This document shows positions 12,908-22,800 of a stretch of DNA of 44,945 nucleotides, piece by piece. Made by a program: the position numbers and the translations under genes. Each line of letters opens with the position of its first letter. Within the stretch, counting starts at the first letter, position 1. The notes under the pieces are model-generated. The model did no database searches. It had not been told where the DNA came from and worked only from the letters and a program-made list of their open reading frames with translations. Origin of the DNA: an uncultured Neglectibacter sp. (lineage in GTDB: Bacteria > Bacillota > Clostridia > Oscillospirales > Acutalibacteraceae); NCBI GenBank assembly GCA_937958185.1, contig CALFFN010000016.1:1-44945 (forward strand), written 5' to 3'.

Positions 12908-14473
12908 ATGAGGTGGATTGCTTTGCGTACGATCAAAAAGCTGAAGCGCACCATTGTTTTCATTTTGAAGCTTGCGTTGTTCATGTCCCTGTTCGGGATA
13001 TTTTTCGGGATCTTCGGGATCAATAACCCGTGGCTCTTCAACCTTTCCCGTACCACCGGCGTCACCATGGTGACCTTTGTGGTGCTGGGTATCGCGCTGA
13101 TGTCCGTATACGGCGGGTATGCCATCGGTTCCCAGAAGAGCAAGCCCATCGTGTACTCCATGGCGCTTGCCACGGTGATTACCGATCTGGTCACCCACCT
13201 GCAGCTGTCCATCATGAATACCAGCGAAAATAATAACGACCATTTTGTATATGAGACCCCCCATCTGCTGCTGCTGGTGATCCTGCTGCAGGTGGTGGTC
13301 ATTATCTTTTTTGCCTATTTCGGCAATTTTGTGTACTTCTCCCTGGAGCCGCCGGAGAAATGCTGCGTCATTTCCTCCTCCCGCCAGAGCCTGGGGAATA
13401 TTATCCCAAAAATCAACAAGTTCCAGCGGCAGTACGAGGTGGACGAGATCATTCGCTACGACGCCCCGGACGTGCTGGACGTGATCGCCCGGAACGACAC
13501 GGTGTTCCTCTATGACGTGCCGGCGCGGGAGCGCATTACCCTGACGGAATACTGCTACCAGAAGCAGAAAAATATCTACTACAATTTTGAAATGGTGGAC
13601 GTGGTCGCCCAGGGCGCGAAATACATGACGCTGGACGATAAGTCCCTTGTCATGTACGTGGCGAAGGACCTGACCATGGAGCAGCGCATCGTCAAGCGGC
13701 TGATGGATATTGGCGTGTCGCTGCTGGCGCTGATCCTCACCAGCCCCATCATGCTGGGCTGCGCCGCCGCCATCAAGCTGGAGGACGGCGGCAAGGTGTT
13801 CTATAAGCAGAAACGGCTGACGAAGTACGGCAGGGTGTTCGAGGTGTACAAATTCCGCACCATGCGGGAGGAAAACTCCATTCACAAATCTGTCACCGCG
13901 GACGACGACCGCATTACGAAAGTGGGGAAAATCCTGCGGAAGTACAGGATCGACGAGCTGCCCCAAATGCTGAACATTCTCAAGGGCGACATGACCGTGG
14001 TGGGTCCCCGCCCGGAAATGCTGGAAAATGTGGAAAAGTACACCGACGAGCTGCCGGAATTTGCCTACCGCCTGCGTATGAAGGCGGGGCTGACCGGGCT
14101 GGCGCAGATTTCCGGCAAGTACAACACCTCTCCCAAGGACAAACTGGTCATGGACCTGATGTACATTGAGAATTACAGCATCTGGCAGGATTTCAAGCTG
14201 ATCTTCCAGACGCTGACCGTGTTCTTCAAGGCGTCCGAAAGCACGGAGGCATTCGGCGCGGAGGAAATATACGATTTTGACGAGGACAGGGAAAAAATGC
14301 GCCGGGCAATGCGGGAAGCCGCAAAGGCGCGGGAAGCGGAGCAGAATGCCGCGAAAGCCGGGGCTGAGCCGGAGGACCCGGATCAGCTGACCTTAGAAGA
14401 GCCGGAACAGGCGGATTCCGACCAGATGACGCTGGACGAAGCGGTGGAGAAAACGACGGGAAAAGGAGACTGA
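12908..14473 (+). CDS. Polyprenyl-phosphate sugar-1-phosphate transferase (WbaP/EpsL type)
   Basis: The protein is about 521 aa from ATG 12908. Four to five membrane segments occupy the first ~150 residues, then comes a soluble nucleotide-fold middle, a further membrane helix (KRLMDIGVSLLALILTSPIM), and the bacterial sugar transferase domain with FYKQKRLTKYGRVFEVYKFR, RIDELPQMLNILKGDM and VGPRPEM. The domain transfers a sugar-1-phosphate to undecaprenyl phosphate, starting a surface glycan. The acidic tail holds two related QLTLEEP/QMTLDEA motifs. The ATG has a weak ribosome binding site; a TTG at 12923 preceded by AGGTGG is an alternative start. The next gene starts 3 bp after the stop. Confidence 0.88.
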   Translation: MRWIALRTIKKLKRTIVFILKLALFMSLFGIFFGIFGINNPWLFNLSRTTGVTMVTFVVLGIALMSVYGGYAIGSQKSKPIVYSMALATVITDLVTHLQLSIMNTSENNNDHFVYETPHLLLLVILLQVVVIIFFAYFGNFVYFSLEPPEKCCVISSSRQSLGNIIPKINKFQRQYEVDEIIRYDAPDVLDVIARNDTVFLYDVPARERITLTEYCYQKQKNIYYNFEMVDVVAQGAKYMTLDDKSLVMYVAKDLTMEQRIVKRLMDIGVSLLALILTSPIMLGCAAAIKLEDGGKVFYKQKRLTKYGRVFEVYKFRTMREENSIHKSVTADDDRITKVGKILRKYRIDELPQMLNILKGDMTVVGPRPEMLENVEKYTDELPEFAYRLRMKAGLTGLAQISGKYNTSPKDKLVMDLMYIENYSIWQDFKLIFQTLTVFFKASESTEAFGAEEIYDFDEDREKMRRAMREAAKAREAEQNAAKAGAEPEDPDQLTLEEPEQADSDQMTLDEAVEKTTGKGD

Positions 14474-14476
14474 GCC

Positions 14477-15196
14477 ATGGCAATCCAGGAATATTTACAG
14501 CGGGTATTCCCCGGCACGGCTGAGGAATTTTGCGAAAAAGCAGGGGCAGCCATGACGTCCGGGGAAAAGCTGTTCGTGGTCACGGCGAACCCAGAGATTT
14601 TAATGCATGCCGAAAAGCGCCCGGATATCCGGGGGATCCTGCTTTCCCCGGACACTGCCATCACCCCGGACGGTATCAGCGTGGTGAAAGCCATGCGAAT
14701 GTGCGGGCTGCCCGCGCAGGAGCGCATCACAGGCGTGGACCTGGCGGAGAAGCTTCTGAAGCAGGCGGGGGAAACGGGGAAGTCTGTTTTCCTGCTGGGC
14801 GCGAAAGAAGAGGTGGTTTCCGCGCTGGCGGAGAAGCTGAAGGGTGAATATCCCGATATGGTCGTACAGTACCGCAACGGCTACGACGGGAACAAGGATG
14901 AGATTTTTGAGGAGATCGCCGCTGCGGCTCCCGACCTGGTGCTGGTGGCGCTGGGCGTGCCCGCCCAGGAGCTGCTCATTGCGAAGCACCTTGCGAAATT
15001 CCAGAAGGGCGTGTTCATCGGCGTGGGCGGCTCCTTCGATGTGCTCAGCGGGAAGAAACAGCGCGCCCCGGCTTTTTTTGTGAAGACCAATACCGAATGG
15101 CTGTACCGCATTCTGCGGGAGCCCTCCCGGCTGGGCAGGTTCTGGCAGAACAACGTGAAATTCCTGGGAGAGGTACGGAAAGCCGTAAAAAAGTAA
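14477..15196 (+). CDS. WecG/TagA/CpsF family glycosyltransferase
   Basis: The 239-aa GT26-type enzyme shows TPDGISVVKAMRMCG, ITGVDLAEKLL, LVALGVPAQELLIAKH and a C-terminal GVGGSFDVLSGKKQRAP followed by TEWLYRILREPSRLGRF. The family adds N-acetylmannosamine(-uronate) as the second sugar on a lipid carrier, as TagA does in wall teichoic acid synthesis. Its place between the initiating transferase and a UDP-GlcNAc 2-epimerase, which makes UDP-ManNAc, supports a ManNAc-containing polymer. GGAGACTGAGCC precedes the ATG. Confidence 0.92.
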   Translation: MAIQEYLQRVFPGTAEEFCEKAGAAMTSGEKLFVVTANPEILMHAEKRPDIRGILLSPDTAITPDGISVVKAMRMCGLPAQERITGVDLAEKLLKQAGETGKSVFLLGAKEEVVSALAEKLKGEYPDMVVQYRNGYDGNKDEIFEEIAAAAPDLVLVALGVPAQELLIAKHLAKFQKGVFIGVGGSFDVLSGKKQRAPAFFVKTNTEWLYRILREPSRLGRFWQNNVKFLGEVRKAVKK

Positions 15197-15203
15197 AACG
15201 GAA

Positions 15204-15227
15204 CTCGCCCATTCGGGCGAGATTTTA
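15204..15227 (+). terminator. Hairpin after the TagA-like gene
   Basis: CTCGCCC (15204-15210) pairs with GGGCGAG (15215-15221), followed by ATTTTAT. It is weak to moderate, so partial read-through into the epimerase gene is likely. Confidence 0.65.
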
Positions 15228-15326
15228 TATGAAAAAAGCACTTTTTGAAAACTGTAAGAGAATCGTAAGCTCTTTGTTGATAAGTTTTTGAAAGCTTTGC
15301 GATATCCTTGGAAAGGTTTTGATCGT

Positions 15327-16442
15327 ATGGAAAAAATCAAGGTCATGTCCGTGTTTGGCACGCGCCCGGAAACCATTAAAATGGCGCCGCTGGTCAAGGA
15401 GCTGGACAGGCGGGAGGAATTTGACAGCATCGTCTGCGTCACCGCCCAGCACCGCCAGATGCTGGATCAGGTGCTTTCCGCCTTTTCCATCTGCCCGCAG
15501 TACGATTTGGACATCATGAAGCAGGGGCAGACCCTGTCGGACATCACGTCCCGGGTGCTGCAGGGCATGGAGCAGGTCATCAAAGAGGTCCAGCCCGATA
15601 TGATTTTAGTGCACGGCGACACCACCACCACCTTTGCCGGGGCGCTTGCCGCCTACTATGCCAGAGTGGCGATCGGGCACGTGGAAGCGGGCTTGCGCAC
15701 CCACGACAAATATTCCCCCTACCCGGAGGAAATGAACCGCCAGTTCGTGGGCTGTATGGCGGACCTGCATTTCGCCCCCACGGAGCAGAGCCGCCGGAAC
15801 CTGCTGGCGGAGGGGAAGCGCCCGGAAACCATTGTGGTGACGGGCAACACCGCCATCGACGCGCTTTCCACCACCGTGCGGAAGGAATATTCCGACGGGC
15901 TGCTCCGCTGGGCGGAGGGCTCCCGCCTGCTGGTGCTCACCGCTCACCGCCGGGAAAACCTGGGCGAGCCCATGCATAGAATGTTCCGGGCGATCCGCCG
16001 GATCATCGACGAGTTCCCGGACGTGAAGATGGTGTATCCCGTGCATTTGAACCCTCTGGTGCAGCAGGCTGCCGATGAGGAATTTGGCGGCTGCGACCGG
16101 GTGAAGCTGGTTCCTCCCATGGAGGTCATCGAGTTCCACAACCTGCTGGCGCGCTCCTGTTTGATCCTGACCGACAGCGGCGGGATACAGGAGGAAGCCC
16201 CTTCCCTGGGCAAGCCCGTGATCGTCCTGCGGGATACCACCGAGCGCCCGGAGGGTATCGCCGCCGGAACGCTGAAGCTTGCCGGGACAGAGGAAGAGAC
16301 CATCTACGGTATGATCCGGGAGCTGCTGACGGACAAACAGGAATATGACCGCATGAGCCGTGCCAGTAACCCCTATGGGGACGGTCAGGCGAGCCGCCGT
16401 ATTGCGGACGCCATCGCCGCATGGGCGGCAGGGCGCAAATAG
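15327..16442 (+). CDS. wecB: UDP-N-acetylglucosamine 2-epimerase
   Basis: The 371-aa protein starts at ATG 15327, after GGAAAGG. It has the non-hydrolysing epimerase signature: FGTRPETIKMAPLV at the N-terminus, LVHGDTTTTFAGALAAYY, HVEAGLRTHDKYSPYPEEMNR, TGNTAIDAL, LTAHRRENLGEP and TDSGGIQEEAPSLGKPV near the C-terminus. It interconverts UDP-GlcNAc and UDP-ManNAc in the cytoplasm. It supplies the donor expected for the neighbouring TagA-like transferase. The gene symbol is by family; mnaA is the Gram-positive name. Confidence 0.94.
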   Translation: MEKIKVMSVFGTRPETIKMAPLVKELDRREEFDSIVCVTAQHRQMLDQVLSAFSICPQYDLDIMKQGQTLSDITSRVLQGMEQVIKEVQPDMILVHGDTTTTFAGALAAYYARVAIGHVEAGLRTHDKYSPYPEEMNRQFVGCMADLHFAPTEQSRRNLLAEGKRPETIVVTGNTAIDALSTTVRKEYSDGLLRWAEGSRLLVLTAHRRENLGEPMHRMFRAIRRIIDEFPDVKMVYPVHLNPLVQQAADEEFGGCDRVKLVPPMEVIEFHNLLARSCLILTDSGGIQEEAPSLGKPVIVLRDTTERPEGIAAGTLKLAGTEEETIYGMIRELLTDKQEYDRMSRASNPYGDGQASRRIADAIAAWAAGRK

Positions 16443-16511
16443 AGCCTGCGCTTCGGCTTTGCAAAAAAATCCATCGTCAAATCATTCATAAAAGTGAGGG
16501 TTTGAAGAGCT

Positions 16512-18659
16512 ATGAACAACCTGGAAAAAGAAGAAAAAGAAACGGAAAATTCACAGCCGGAAACGGAAAAAGGACGTCGCTGCCCGGTGGGGATCACATT
16601 TTCAAACTGGAGAAAAAACTGGCGGCTTGCCGGGATCGTGCTGCTGGTTGCCTGCGTTTTGCTGGCGTTTGCCGCCCCCACCGTCTGGGAGAATACCGGC
16701 ACGGGGGAAACCGTGTTCCATCATGTGGCATTTGGGTGTTACATAGGCGTTTCCCTGGCGGCAATCCTGCTGTGCCTGTTGGAAATCCGGCTGCCGGAAG
16801 CGGTTCGCCGCGTTTTCGGCTGGGTGCTGCCCCTTGCCACGCCATGGGTCATTTTCTACATAGTCGATCTCATCAACGACACGAAGGTGCTCTATTTTTC
16901 CAACCGGCGGCTGGTTGCCAATTATCTGTGCTACCTGCTGGTGTTTGCACTGGTGTATGCTCTGTGCCGCCGGGCATGGCTGACCACCCTGATCGGCGGC
17001 GGCGCCTGCCTGGCTTTCGGCATTATCAACTATTTTGTCATTCAGTTCCGCGGGAAGCCCATTCTGCCCTGGGACATTCAGGCGGTCACCACGGCGTTTG
17101 AGGTTTCCGGCGGGTACCATTATGAGATCAATCGGCTGATGGCACTGGGGGTCATGCTGCTGGTGTTCCTGACGCTGCTGTGCTACCGGCTGGAATCCCA
17201 TCAGAAGAAGTGGGGCGGCTGGAAAGCCCAGCTGCTGGAGCGGGGCATTGCGTTCGTGCTGTTCGCGGTGCTGGCGATCCAGATATTCCCCTGCGACCTT
17301 CTGACGGATATGGGCATTTCCGTGTGGGCGTGGAACCAGAAGGTCAGCTCCGAGCAGACCGGCGTGCTCACCGGCTTTTTTGCCAACATCCAGTTCGTCA
17401 TGGTGGATAAGCCGGAAAATTATTCCGTTTCCCGGGTAAAGAGCATCGGGGAAAAGGTGGAAGAATGGGAAGACCCGGCTCCGCTGGGAAAGCCGGAAAA
17501 GGACCCTACCGTCATCGTGGTGATGAGCGAGTCCCTCACCGATTTGCAGAATGTGGGAAACGAAGGGGCGCTGCAGCTCAATGAGGACTGCCAGCCCTTC
17601 CTGCACAGCCTGCAGGGGGCGGACAACGTGATATGGGGCACGGCGTATTCCTCTGTGTACGGGGGCGACACCTGCAACAGCGAGTACGAATTTTTAACGG
17701 GAAATTCCCTGAGCTTTCTTCCCACCGGCAGCAAACCCTACCAGCAGTATGTGGATCACGAGCAGACCGCCCTGCCCTCTATCCTGAAAAGCCAGGGCTA
17801 TACCTGCACGGCGCTGCACCCCGGCTATGCCACCGCGTGGCACCGGGACACGGCATACCCCCAGCTGGGCTTTGATACGTTCATTTCTGCTGATGAGTAT
17901 ACCTACACCAATCGGGAGCACGGCTTGATCAGCGACGAATCCCACTATAACGAGATCATTCGGCAGTATAAGAACCGCCAGCCGGACGAGAAGCAGTTCC
18001 TGTTCACCATCAGTATCCAGAACCATGGCGGCTATGAGAAGGAAGATTATCCCAGCACCGTTCATATTGAAAAGGTGGGGGACGAGGTGCAGGACCCCAA
18101 CGCCGAGCCCAAGTACCCCCAGGCGGAGCAGTATCTTACCATGCTGAAAAAGACGGATACGGCTACGGAAAAGTTCTTCCGCTATTTTGAGCAGCAGGAG
18201 GACCCGGTGATTATTCTGCTGTTTGGCGACCACTGGCCCAATCTGGAAGAGGAATTTGCCAAAAACCTGCTGGGCGTGGACACGGAGGAGCTGGTGTTTG
18301 AAGACCTGATGCAGGAGCATAAGGTGCCTTTTGTGATCTGGGCAAATTATCCCATCGAAAGCGGATATGTCGGCGAGACCAGCCTGAACTATCTTTCCGG
18401 GCTGCTGCTGCGGGCTGCCGGTCTGCAGGGCACCCAGTACACGAAATTCCTGGAAAATATGCGGCAGGAAATACCTGTTATCAGCGCCCTGGGCACGATG
18501 GATAAGGAACTGAACCTGTATCGGAACGGCAACGGCAGGCTGGCGGAGACCCCGCCCCAGGAATATGCCCTTTGGCTCAACGAGTACGCCATTTTGCAGT
18601 ATAACAACGCCTTTGGCGGCGGGGAAAAGCAGCGGGAGCTCTTTACCGTGGCAGAGTAG
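16512..18659 (+). CDS. LTA-synthase-type phosphoglycerol transferase (sulfatase fold)
   Basis: The 715-aa protein has a charged cytoplasmic N-terminus and about six membrane helices (40-57, 72-92, 103-122, 137-155, 160-177 and 208-226, plus one near 245-262), then an extracellular alkaline-phosphatase/sulfatase domain. The metal and nucleophile residues are E340 (VVMSES) and T387 (GGDTCNSEYEFLTG), with FGDHWP near the end. This matches LtaS, which polymerises glycerol phosphate on a lipid anchor outside the membrane. Together with the three genes upstream it points to an anionic cell-surface polymer. Other group members modify capsules or oligosaccharides, so the exact product is not fixed. 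Confidence 0.9.
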   Translation: MNNLEKEEKETENSQPETEKGRRCPVGITFSNWRKNWRLAGIVLLVACVLLAFAAPTVWENTGTGETVFHHVAFGCYIGVSLAAILLCLLEIRLPEAVRRVFGWVLPLATPWVIFYIVDLINDTKVLYFSNRRLVANYLCYLLVFALVYALCRRAWLTTLIGGGACLAFGIINYFVIQFRGKPILPWDIQAVTTAFEVSGGYHYEINRLMALGVMLLVFLTLLCYRLESHQKKWGGWKAQLLERGIAFVLFAVLAIQIFPCDLLTDMGISVWAWNQKVSSEQTGVLTGFFANIQFVMVDKPENYSVSRVKSIGEKVEEWEDPAPLGKPEKDPTVIVVMSESLTDLQNVGNEGALQLNEDCQPFLHSLQGADNVIWGTAYSSVYGGDTCNSEYEFLTGNSLSFLPTGSKPYQQYVDHEQTALPSILKSQGYTCTALHPGYATAWHRDTAYPQLGFDTFISADEYTYTNREHGLISDESHYNEIIRQYKNRQPDEKQFLFTISIQNHGGYEKEDYPSTVHIEKVGDEVQDPNAEPKYPQAEQYLTMLKKTDTATEKFFRYFEQQEDPVIILLFGDHWPNLEEEFAKNLLGVDTEELVFEDLMQEHKVPFVIWANYPIESGYVGETSLNYLSGLLLRAAGLQGTQYTKFLENMRQEIPVISALGTMDKELNLYRNGNGRLAETPPQEYALWLNEYAILQYNNAFGGGEKQRELFTVAE

Positions 18660-18680
18660 CGCGACCTATGGTTCCGTTTC

Positions 18681-18704
18681 GCCCTGTCCGGCTGCCGGAC
18701 GGGC
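18681..18704. terminator. Hairpin in the LtaS-GNAT gap
   Basis: GCCCTGTCCGG pairs with CCGGACGGGC with one bulged T. On the plus strand it is followed by A6, not T, so it is a weak terminator or processing stem for the upstream operon. Confidence 0.4.
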
Positions 18705-18733
18705 AAAAAATTCACTGAAAAGGGAGCTTTCTC

Positions 18734-19309
18734 ATGGCAAAGGTAGCGGTGCGCAGGATCAATGAGTGGGACGGACCGGCAATGCTGAAAATTTATTCCC
18801 CCTATACCGGCACGCCCTGCGCGCCGGAGAGGCAGCCCCCGGAGCTGCAAAGCTACATTGCCCGGATCGACACCTACACCTATGGGCTGGGCTGGCTCCT
18901 GTGCGAGATCGATTCCACCCCCGCGGGCTTCTGCCACCTGACCGAGGACAGGCACGACCCGAAGAACCTGTTTTCCGTGGAATTTCAGCTTTACGTCAAG
19001 CCGGAGTTCCAGCGCAAAGGCGTGGGAAAAGCGCTTTGGGCGCTGATGCGGGACATGATGGAGCTGGGGAACCGCCGGCAGGTGACCGCCAGGGTGGCGC
19101 AGGAGAATAAGGCAGGAGCTGAATTTTTCCGCGCCATGGGCTTTCTCCCCGGGGAAACGGAGCAGGAGCCCCAGGGCGCCGTGACGCTGTGGCGGTATGC
19201 TCTGACTCCTCTTGACCCTCAGGCGGAGCGCCCCACAAAGCCTTACCTGCTGGAAAACATAGACTATGAAGCCGCCAGAGAGCGGGCGGCAAAGCTGGTA
19301 AACCTGTAA
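18734..19309 (+). CDS. GNAT-family N-acetyltransferase
   Basis: The 191-aa GNAT protein has the acetyl-CoA loop QRKGVGKALW (about residues 97-106) after the strand FSVEFQLYVKPEF, and NKAGAEFFRAMGF as the C-terminal helix-strand unit. AAAGGGAG lies before the ATG. It follows the surface-polymer genes by 75 bp on the same strand and may be a tail gene of that operon. The extended C-terminal tail (residues 160-191) is unusual. The substrate is unknown. Confidence 0.85.
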   Translation: MAKVAVRRINEWDGPAMLKIYSPYTGTPCAPERQPPELQSYIARIDTYTYGLGWLLCEIDSTPAGFCHLTEDRHDPKNLFSVEFQLYVKPEFQRKGVGKALWALMRDMMELGNRRQVTARVAQENKAGAEFFRAMGFLPGETEQEPQGAVTLWRYALTPLDPQAERPTKPYLLENIDYEAARERAAKLVNL

Positions 19310-19354
19310 AAGACGGGCGCTTCCCACATGGGAAGCGCCCGTCTTTTACAGGTT
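19301..19354. terminator. 54-nt perfect palindrome between convergent genes
   Basis: Two 25-nt arms (19301-19325 and 19330-19354) are perfectly complementary around an ACAT loop. The left arm includes the last codons and TAA of the GNAT gene. T4 and A4 runs within the arms make it a bidirectional terminator for the GNAT and XRE genes. Confidence 0.9.
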
Positions 19355-19361
19355 GCCCGAA

Positions 19362-19688
19362 CTAGGGCAGAAAAGCCTGAACCATAGCCCGCAAAGCTTC
19401 CTGCTGTTTGCGGGAAAGCCTGCGGTAGTCTGCCATCAGGACAGCTTCGTCCCGGTTCAGATCATATTGCTGCACAGGCTCTATCACATGACGGATATCA
19501 GTATGCCCCACCAGATAATCCACAGAGGTGGAAAAGCAGTCTGCTATCTTTATCAGCGTGGAAATGTCCGGCTCGATATTATGGTTTTCATATTTGTTGA
19601 TGGACTGCTGGCTTACGCCCACCCGTTCGGCAAGCTGCTGCTGGCTGAGACCCATTTCCCGCCGAAGCAGTTTCAGGTTTTCGAGCAT
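19362..19688 (-). CDS. XRE-family regulator, divergent from the SLH surface protein
   Basis: The 108-aa protein starts at ATG 19688 with AGGAG eight bases upstream. Residues 3-60 are a standard HTH: LKLLRREMGLSQQQLAERVG, then VSQQSINKYENHNIEPD. They are followed by DCFSTSVDYLVGHTD, the usual junction to the C-terminal helices. It is divergent from the large surface-protein gene, whose consensus promoter is overlapped by GTTGT/ACAAC repeats. A repressor of that gene and of itself is the simplest reading. Confidence 0.88.
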   Translation of the reverse strand: MLENLKLLRREMGLSQQQLAERVGVSQQSINKYENHNIEPDISTLIKIADCFSTSVDYLVGHTDIRHVIEPVQQYDLNRDEAVLMADYRRLSRKQQEALRAMVQAFLP

Positions 19689-19704
19689 ATGTGAAACTCC
19701 TTTT

Positions 19705-19808
19705 TTATTTATAGTAACAACTTTCAGGCGTAAAATAAAAAACCTTAAAGATGTTATTGACAACAACTACAGGGCGTCATATAATAAAGTTGTTTCCTGT
19801 GACAACCT
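19705..19808. promoter_or_regulatory. GTTGT/ACAAC repeat cluster (candidate XRE operators)
   Basis: AACAACTTT near 19706, GACAACAAC at 19759, AAAGTTGTT at 19787 and GACAACC near 19801 share one core in both orientations. GTTGT-8-ACAAC sits at the transcription start of the surface-protein gene. Confidence 0.55.
19757..19785 (+). promoter_or_regulatory. Full-consensus promoter of the surface-protein gene
   Basis: TTGACA (19757-19762), 17 bp, TATAAT (19780-19785): every base matches the sigma-A consensus. The strength suggests either high expression or a need for tight repression by the divergent XRE protein. Confidence 0.9.
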
Positions 19809-19856
19809 TAGGGTTTCCCAAAATGGCTGTCGTAAATCAAAAAAGGAGAGAAGAAC

Positions 19857-22800
19857 ATGAAGAAGATTTTAAGCCTGATTTTGGCACTGTGTTTGCTCGT
19901 GGGCTGTCTGCCTATGGCGGCAGGCGCCATGGAGGGGACCAGGGTCGCGACCCTTCCCGCCCAGGAAGTGAACACATTTACTCCCACGGAAAGCGGCTGG
20001 TATGAATTTTATACCGTCACGAACGAACCATACGGGTATGGTTATGATCTGACGGTTTCCGGCCCCGGAGAAGCCAGAGTGGAGGAGTTCGTGATTCAGG
20101 CTGGAGAACCCATATCTCCCGCCGACGCCTGTACGACTCTGGCGAAGCTGACGGCGGGCAGCACCTACACGGTTACAACGAGCCTTACCAGTGAAGAACT
20201 GGGATACCAGACTGTTTCCGTGTCCAAAATAGTTCCGGTTGTTGTGCCCTCTTCCGGCGAGATTCAGACCAGTTTTGACGGGAAATATGCCCTGCTTTCC
20301 TATACGCCGGCGAAAAGCGGCTGGTACACCATAGGGAACGATAGCGATGATATTTGGATAGATTATTCCTCTTTATTTGCTCGGGACAGAAGAGATTCCG
20401 TTTACGGGAGAGAATTTTTCGCTGCGGGGCAGCCCAATTATTTTGTTTGTATGGCAAGCTCTTATTCGATGTGGAATGAGCCGCTTCCCAGTGGGGTTCT
20501 GGAGGGAACCATTGCCCCCGCGGAAATCAAAAAGCTGACCACATCGTCTCCTGTCACGGCTACGTCAGGAAACGATGGTGCAGCTGAGAGGTGGGCTTCC
20601 TTTACCGCTCCTTCCGCCGGGAACTACACCTTTACCCTCAGCCGTAATCACACTGACGCAAATGGGTGTCAATATATGGCTGTTTACGAGGAAAATTCGC
20701 CGATACCCTGGTGGACGATCCCCACTCCAAGCCGTGGCTATATGGGCTTTTCCATCACGTTGACTCTGGAAGCCGGGAAGACCTATTTGATTCATCCTTT
20801 CTCCCTTTATGATCTCTGGAGCCTTTCCGTGCGAAGGGTCGGCGCCGCACAGCAGGTTCCCGCCTTTGAAGACCCAAATCCCCGGGAAGTGCCTTACGGA
20901 AGCGATTTCGGGGCAATAGACAATCAGCACTGGCGGAACGGAATCAACCCGGCGTACAATACCGCTAAGGACGGCGGCGCCATCACCTATAAAAGCAGCA
21001 ACCCCGCCGTGGCTGTGGTAGACGCCAACACCGGCAAGGTAACTGCGGGCGGCAGCGCGGGAACAGCTGTGATCACAGCCACTGCCGCTGCGGTAGCCGG
21101 GAAGTACGCCGAAGCTTCCGCCAGCTATAACATCGTGGTGGAAAAAGCGGATATTGCTTCCGCCGATCTTACCGATCAAACCAAGACCATAAAAGCAAGC
21201 GACCCCAACAACACGGCGGCAGGCTTGATTCGCGCAATGAATCTTCCCAGCCAGACCACGGTCACTTATAACGAAGACTGGTCCGGCGAGGGTAAAACCG
21301 CAACGCTTCCCGTCACCTGGACGGGTCCGGCGGAGAAATACAACGCCAGGGGCGGGACCTATACGTTCCAGGCTGCCATTCCCGCCACTACCAATTTCAA
21401 CGCCTATGCCCCGTCGGCAACCGCTACCCTGACCGTTACCCCGGTCAACGGTACGGTGGCAGCGCCCCTTGCCACGCCGGTGCTGATAGCCAGGAGCGCG
21501 GCGCAGAACGCCGCGAGCTACGCAGACTTCAAGCTGCCCACATCTGTTACCATCAACTGTGATAACGGCGTGGCGGCGCAGACCATCACGCCTGAGTGGA
21601 GCGTGCCGCTGAGCGCTCTGAAGTCTAAGCCCATAAACAGCAAGACCAATGTAAAAATCACCAATGTGCCGGAGTGGCTCACCATTGACGACAGCGCCAT
21701 CACCGTGCAGGTACAGATCACCGACAAATTCCCGGTCAATGTTTCTGTGACCCAGAGCGGCACGACTTATGGCACGGCTCTGTCTGACCCCGCCGCTGCC
21801 CAGAGCGCCATTGATAACGGTACCGACCTTTCTGGAACGTATACCTACCGCTATACGGGAACCACGGCAGCAGGGAAAAAGTATAATTCTACCGAAAAAC
21901 CCACCGATGCGGGAACGTATACGGTAACCGCTACCCTGGTGAGCAGCACCCATGTGGGCAGCGGCTCTGCGGAGTTCACCATCGCGCCGAAGGCGCTGAC
22001 TGCCGCCATGGTGGCGGCGATCCCCGATGAAGCCTATAACAGCGCTCCCCATACGCCGGAGCCTGTGGTGACGGATACAGCGGCGCTGAAAAAGGGCACG
22101 GATTATGATGTGACCTATCAGGACAATGTAAACGCCGGAACAGCCACCGCCGTCATCACCGGCAAGGGGAACTATACCGGTACGGTGAACCAGAACTTTA
22201 CCATTCAGCCAAAGGATATTTCCACGGGAAAGGCTGCTATAACAGGAACGGCTGAAGTGGATTATGCGCTGCTGGCTTCCATCAGCGGTGTGGATTCTAC
22301 CGATGATTTCACTTACAGCTGGTATGTGGACGGAACAAAGGTAGATGGGAACCGTATCTATCTTTTCCTGAAGGAAGAATACAAGGATAAGGCGATCACT
22401 GTTACCGCAACCGCAGACTCCGGCAATTATACGGGCACTACCGCTGCCAGCGAGCCCGTTACCGTTACCGAAGCCGGAGAAGAGATCGTTTCCAGCGCGG
22501 TTCCCGGCAAGCCGGAAATCACGGCGAACGCGGGAAACGGACAGATTTCTGTCACTGCCGCTGCGGAATCTGAGAAGCCGGTCGGGCTGTATGAGATCAG
22601 GCTTTATGATACCGCTGGAAGCGCTTTGAAAACTTACTTTACTACAGACAGTACCTATACCGTTTCCGGGCTGAAAAACGGTACGGGGTACCAGGCGAGC
22701 GTGGTCGCTTACAATATCAATGGCGGAAGCGGGGAAAGCGATAAAATTTCCGTTACGCCAAAAGCCCCCGCCCCTTCCATTCCCTCCGACCCGGAGCCGG

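Noticed and set aside
12893..13966. 357-aa antisense ORF opposite the sugar transferase gene
   Set aside because: Composition (His, Gln, Val rich) is that of a GC-rich shadow; the plus strand carries clear motifs.
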